From: Brassica napus
Lineage: Eukaryota > Streptophyta > Magnoliopsida > Brassicales > Brassicaceae
Direction of reading: 5' to 3'
Length of the DNA stretch: 64,000 nucleotides
NCBI RefSeq assembly: GCF_020379485.1
Contig: NC_063450.1
Location: 24,714,137-24,778,136, forward strand
Shown here: positions 59,770 through 64,000 of the stretch, piece by piece
How the letters are laid out: each line of letters begins with the position of its first letter
Position numbering within the stretch: position 1 is the stretch's first letter
Made by a program: the position numbers and the translations under genes
The notes under the pieces: generated by a model
The model's database searches: none
What the model saw: only the letters and a program-made list of their open reading frames with translations
Told to the model about the DNA's origin: nothing

Positions 59770-60821
59770 ATGGACAAGAAGCTTAGTGTCGTCGAGCTAC
59801 TAAAGCTGTGAAGCTACTCTTGAGCAATATAAATCTAGCACTAATCATCTTCCTCTGTTCTCTCCAACTGTTCTGTTTCTTGATCTTCTTGGAGCTCTCC
59901 CTCCAAACCACCCTCTCTTTCACTTACCAATTCCTCTCCAAACAAGTCAACGTTGAGAAGGATTTGCCCGAAAATGATCTGTTTCTCCAAACCACCACCA
60001 ACTATCTCACTTACCAATCTCTTTACCAACAACGCAATATTTGGGAGGACTTGTCTGAAAACGATCTGATTCCATGGATGATCAAGACATTTCTTCTCTT
60101 ATTCTTTCCCTACACCATTCTAGACCTCCTTACCACCACCACAATCGTTGCAGCGTCTTCTACTGTTTACATGTCCAAGGAAGAAACGTTGGGGTTGATT
60201 GATCTGGAACATAGATCTATCAAGATATGTCAGAAGAGACTAGGAAGTTGTCTGGTCACATCTCTTTATGTTCTTCTCTTTTCAACCTCTGTGTTCCTTT
60301 TCTTCCTTCCTTTCTTTCTTTTGTTTTTATTCGGTTTCTTCTCTCATTGGGCGGACACGTTAAACATTGTTAGTCTCATACACCAACCCCAAACCTTCCT
60401 CGACCTAGTACCGTTTCTGATCTACGCAATGGTGGTTCTGGTTCAAGTTACTCTCTTCATGTACCTGACTGCAAAGTTCATAAAGTGGAGTGCAGGATGG
60501 AACATGAGTTTGGTAGCTTCTGTCTTAGAAGAAGAAGGAGAAGATGGTGAAGAAGGCGTATATGGAAGCAATGCTTTATCTCTTTTAGCTTGGTATCGAA
60601 AAGGACATGAGAAGGGTGATGTCTGGATGATGTTGGTGGTCTTGATCTTGGCTCTCGCGAAGAGGATGCCATGTTTATACTCCAAATGCAGTTTAAGTTC
60701 GAGTGGGAACGGTGTGTTGTACACTTGTGTCTATGTAGGTTTGATTTGTGTAGGGAATGTAGTTAAATGGTTGGCTTGTGTTGTACGTTACCATGATTGT
60801 AAAACTAGGCCTTTGAGATAG
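59770..60821 (+). pseudogene. Multi-pass membrane protein, N-terminal frameshift
   Basis: A 337-codon open frame (59808-60821) whose hydrophobic blocks sit at about residues 10-32, 93-115, 148-180, 198-222, 272-286 and 303-325, so roughly six membrane spans; an acidic loop (EEEGEDGEEG) lies near 240. This frame has no ATG before residue about 90; it begins with GTG, and TAG closes it upstream. An ATG at 59770 (reading MDKKLSVVELLKL) in the other frame hits TGA at 59809. A single lost base near 59808 would explain this. Residues about 37-58 and 65-86 look duplicated (FTYQFLSKQ...EKDLPENDL and LTYQSLYQQ...WEDLSENDL). From memory, unknown membrane proteins lie near TPS9 in Arabidopsis. Either recently inactivated or expressed from a shortened form. 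Confidence 0.6.
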
Positions 60822-60978
60822 AAGGCTGATGTTGAATAAGCTAAACCTCTAGCTACATAAGAGAGTTTGGCTGAGATCATTTCAAAGGCTTTAAATAAAT
60901 GGTAGGAAGAAAGCAAAGAAACTTGTAGACAAGCTTTGCTAACATATGTAATGTGTAATGCCATTGTGGCTACAAGAA

Positions 60979-61154
60979 GATATCATCTAAGAAGTACTTG
61001 GCTTTGCTTGGGTTTTTTCCCACAGTGCAGGCAAAGATCTCTGGTTGCATTTGGAGGTCTGAGTTTGTCATTGAGCTTAATATGCTCTCAAACATGTCTC
61101 GTCTGATCTATCATCTCCTATATACATCACCATGTCCGGTGACCTTTTTCCACT
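60979..61154 (+). repeat. Paralogous block X, copy 2
   Basis: Pairs with 46566-46752 in the same orientation. Lies between the membrane-protein gene and the TPS relic. Confidence 0.7.
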
Positions 61155-61299
61155 GCTGCGCCTTTACTTACTCCCTGCATAAATAAGAAGAACTGATTCG
61201 ATCACATAAGAAGGTAGGAGGAAGCTTTCGCAAATTTGTTTGCAAGCGAAGAAAAGGAGTGAAATAATCTCTTTTATCTTACATGTGCTTTTGGGAAAC

Positions 61300-62340
61300 T
61301 CAAGCCACATCATGAATACTAACATAGTGATAGTTTTCCTCATGCCTCAATTGCTTCTCAGCCTCACTCATCTTGAGGGCTAAGTTAACTGCTTCTGCAA
61401 CATCTTCTACACCCCATGGATTCACCCTGATCGCACCACTCAAAGAAATAGCCACTAAACTCAGAAACCACAAGCATGCTCGTGCATGGTAAATCATGGC
61501 TATTCCCTATGGCCTTATCCGTATGTGAAAATGATATAGATATATATTGGTATGAAACTAAGCTCATGCTGTCATTTACTGCATTCCGCAGGCAGCAGTC
61601 CGACATAGTATAAGAGGCAGCCTACTCATAGCGATCAATCAAGATAATTGGCTCATATTCAAGAAGCAATAGCGCTCATTCATAATCAAGGCCAAGCATT
61701 CTATTGCAGCATGACAAAAAAATGGTGCGCATAATCAAACGTTTGGAAACTAGCGATATCACAGTTCAACAATCATCTCATAAGGTCATCCCGGACTGGC
61801 AAAGAGCGGTATATTACTGATGAGGGAAAGGGAGCTTGATCATGTTGAACCGTTTCCTCAAGAACGTGGGAAGAACCATCAGATGATAATCATGAATCCA
61901 GACATAACCTGCCTTAGGGTTGATAACTTCCATCACCCTATCTGAAAATATCATGGTCAGGGAACATGGGAAGCATATAGTGGAAGAGCGGCCACAAGTG
62001 ATGTTTAGAAAAAAACCATTATAGAACTTCTCTTGCATCTCCCTCTCTAAAAATGTAGGAATAGAATTGAAATCCCTGTGAAAATTTTTCTTTGTAACGG
62101 GATGGATAGATCATGATCTAGAAGCTCTCCTTGAGCTCGAAGATATGAATCGAGAGAGGACCGACCATAGAAACTTAGCTGAGAGTGGATCACAAGTTCG
62201 GTCTTGAAAACCAAAGTATTTCTAGGAATACCGGGGGTTCAAAGTCTAGAAGGTGATCATGAAGGAAGAAGGATCACTTCGAAGATCTGAGATTTGATGA
62301 TGATGGTTGATGATGAACGATGATGTTTCAGAGAAAAAGG
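61300..62340 (-). pseudogene. TPS9: Class II trehalose-phosphate synthase relic, copy 1
   Basis: Minus strand, 5' to 3': degraded N-terminal part (about 62340-62100), then FYNGFF at about 62025, FSDRVMEVINPK and YVWIHDYHLMVLPTFLRKRF (about 61950-61840), an internal deletion of about 250 codons, then CCLRNAVNDSMSLVSYQYIS (about 61605), SMLVVSEF, SLSGAIRVNPWGVEDVAEAV and EAEKQLRHEENYHYVSIHDV (about 61440-61305). These are hallmark glucosyltransferase-domain blocks of plant TPS8-10-type class II proteins, which have weak or no catalysis and act in sugar signalling. The phosphatase-like C-terminal half is absent. Frameshifts and stops separate the pieces. Confidence 0.82.
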
Positions 62341-64000
62341 ATGGAGAACGTAAATATTATTTTGATTCATTTTAAGGCAAAACTGTCTTACATAAAGTGT
62401 GCACAAGGGATGAACCAGCTGAACTAAGATCCAAAATAGCTAGACCTTTTTTTTGTGCACATCTTTTTGGATGACGATTTGTGACCAAAACATAAAATTA
62501 CAAGATAGATAAGATGAACTGGATTGTATATCATGTTAGAATAGTCCCTTCTTCAGAGTAGCTTTGTCTCCAAAGATGATAATCTTGAAAGCTTGTAACC
62601 AAGGAATGTTGAATCTCACGGTAAGAATCTCCCTTCAATTATTCTTTCACAGTGAATTTCAATTGATTCTCTGATCCATTTTGTTTATTTTATTTACTTG
62701 GACATGACCAAAGCGTATGGTGAGATCCATTTCTCTCACTTTTCATCATGCTAAGTTTTCATTCTGAAGCAAGCAAATGTCTTGACAATCCTAAGAAGCA
62801 CATAAATGATCCGATAGAGTTTGGCTCTCAGGTTCAATTGTAGTTTAAATCTAGGTATTTTGTTATACATGATTTTCTTTGAGAAATTTTCAACCATATA
62901 CTTACATCTAATTAATCAATAAATGTATTGTAGGAAACCGCAGAGCCTGATGGGCCATGAGGCTTCTAAGACAATATTTCAGCAGGAAAAAATTAGTAAA
63001 TTTCTTGTGTTGTTTTCATTTTTTGCAGCTCACAATTCATCATGTTAAAATTTGGTTTTGGTTGTAGAATTTTTGATTGCATTGATAGACAATCTTTTTG
63101 AGTTAATCCTAAAAAGGTGAAGATCTTTTTAGAGCATATGTAGTTTGAATGTTTTTTTAGTGTATGCGCTTATCTATGAGAGTTTCTTATCATTTACCAA
63201 GTTTTATTATGACTATTAATGTAGGTGTTACTTACTAAGTCTTATATGTTAGACAATGAAAAAAAAGAAATGAGAAGACACTTGACTGATTTAGTGAGAA
63301 GAAGTATACTTGATTGTCTATAAAAAGGTTAGACCATTCTCTGGAACATAATAAGATCTATTTGTTACTCTTTTGTCTTGATTTTTCCTTTGATTCTTTT
63401 ATGACCTTCTTTTAATGTGTTGAGAGCCTCAAAAATGAAAGCCAAAGAGAATTTCAAAAGTAATTTATTGTAAGACATTTGTTTTGGATGAATGTAAGTT
63501 TGAAGTGAGTATTTTATTAAAACTGAGCTAACCAAATTAAAGGTTTATGAACAGATTTTGAACCCAATCTGTTGTCTATCTACTTTTGATCTTAAAATTT
63601 TATTCTCTTATAAGTTTCAAATACATACCATATATTGACAGCTTGGTTTCATGCATGCAAATTGATGTTTCAGTCTATGTGGTACAAATTTAATACTTAT
63701 TGTTGCATTTTACTTTTGGATGTTAGATAGTTAAGTGATAACTTTTACTATCTTTACATCATTTGGACAAAGAGATATCATAAGGTTCAAGTTGCTTGCG
63801 CTTGTGAAAAACTGAAGTATTACATTTTTCTTAACTTTTCCTTTATTTTCTCTTAACTTTCTCTCCAAGTTTTGTATTAATATGATCTCTTTGTGTTCTC
63901 TTCAGCATATATACTAAAAATAAACTAGTTAATAAGATTGAAGACATGAAGGCATGAAGTCAATTTTAATTACTTTTCATGTGCATGTAACTCTTTGGTT
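62341..64000. repeat. Segmental duplicate, right copy (pairs with 52200-53985)
   Basis: Upstream DNA of TPS relic copy 1, alignable to the left copy through the last base of the window, so the duplication continues outside. No gene recognised. The phrase set of the 53297-54060 repeat is present from about 63340. Confidence 0.8.

Noticed and set aside
1..64000. tRNA, rRNA, snRNA or microRNA genes
   Set aside because: I scanned for typical conserved boxes and hairpins and saw none I could support; only the tRNA-complementary primer sites of retroelements are present. A covariance-model search would be decisive.

Overview
This is a plant nuclear window, almost certainly from a Brassicaceae species and most likely Brassica or a close relative. 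The evidence is GT-AG introns, AT-rich intergenic DNA, dense retroelements and Helitrons, and a gene set I know from one part of Arabidopsis chromosome 1. From memory (not checked here), Arabidopsis has a class II trehalose-phosphate synthase (TPS9), two NHL-repeat genes, gamma-adaptin and a run of UPF0725/MS5 genes around At1g23870-At1g23970, with unknown membrane proteins just beyond. The window carries relics or genes of all of these in nearly the same order.

Layout. 1-5.3 kb: nearly intact Ty1/copia element cut by the window start. 5.4-7.1 kb: MS5/UPF0725 copy A. 8.7-9.8 kb: Helitron. 9.9-11.1 kb: MS5 copy B. 11-14 kb: decayed repeat DNA plus a stray duplicate of the AP-1 gamma 3' flank. 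14.1-20.1 kb: a hAT-like element into which a very decayed copia element has inserted, each with its own target-site duplication. 20.6-23.3 kb: MS5 copy C between two 0.6-kb direct repeats. 23.5-24.0 kb: a four-exon small gene on the minus strand. 24.3-25.3 kb: hAT-like element holding an LTR-like insert. 26.7-32.3 kb (minus): the one clearly complete conserved gene, AP-1 complex gamma-adaptin, 18 coding exons adding up to 874 codons plus stop with every splice phase consistent. 32.8-34.2 kb: NHL-gene relic, divergent from it. 34.4-44.6 kb: a repeat belt (MULE-like foldback, Helitrons, a MITE, one unidentified gene remnant). 45-46.3 kb: MS5 copy D. 46.9-51.15 kb: a third copia element truncated at its 3' end and fused to a TPS relic, which is itself split by a 606-bp TRIM. 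52-56.4 kb: duplicated non-coding blocks with papain-like protease relics and a stray gamma-adaptin exon. 57.3-59.1 kb: Helitrons. 59.8-60.8 kb: a multi-pass membrane protein gene. 61.3-62.3 kb (minus): a second TPS relic, in a block paralogous to the 51-54 kb block and running off the window end.

How it fits together. There is no operon-like logic. The conserved backbone (AP-1 gamma, NHL, TPS, membrane protein) has been spread apart by repeats and local duplications, and most non-essential copies (4 MS5, 2 TPS, 1 NHL, 2 protease relics) carry stops, frameshifts or lost splice sites. AP-1 gamma has kept its reading frame and would act in trans-Golgi/early-endosome clathrin sorting. MS5-family genes are known in Brassica napus for a role in early meiosis and male fertility, so the decayed cluster here is of evolutionary interest.

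The most interesting signals are: the MS5 graveyard with a splice-acceptor change shared by two copies; pieces of the AP-1 gamma gene, introns included, copied to two other places; a minimal TRIM with a 50-bp interior; nested transposons that can be dated relative to one another; copia elements with gag and pol in separate, non-overlapping frames; and an unassigned four-exon 100-residue gene. I did not find a convincing new defence or regulatory system.
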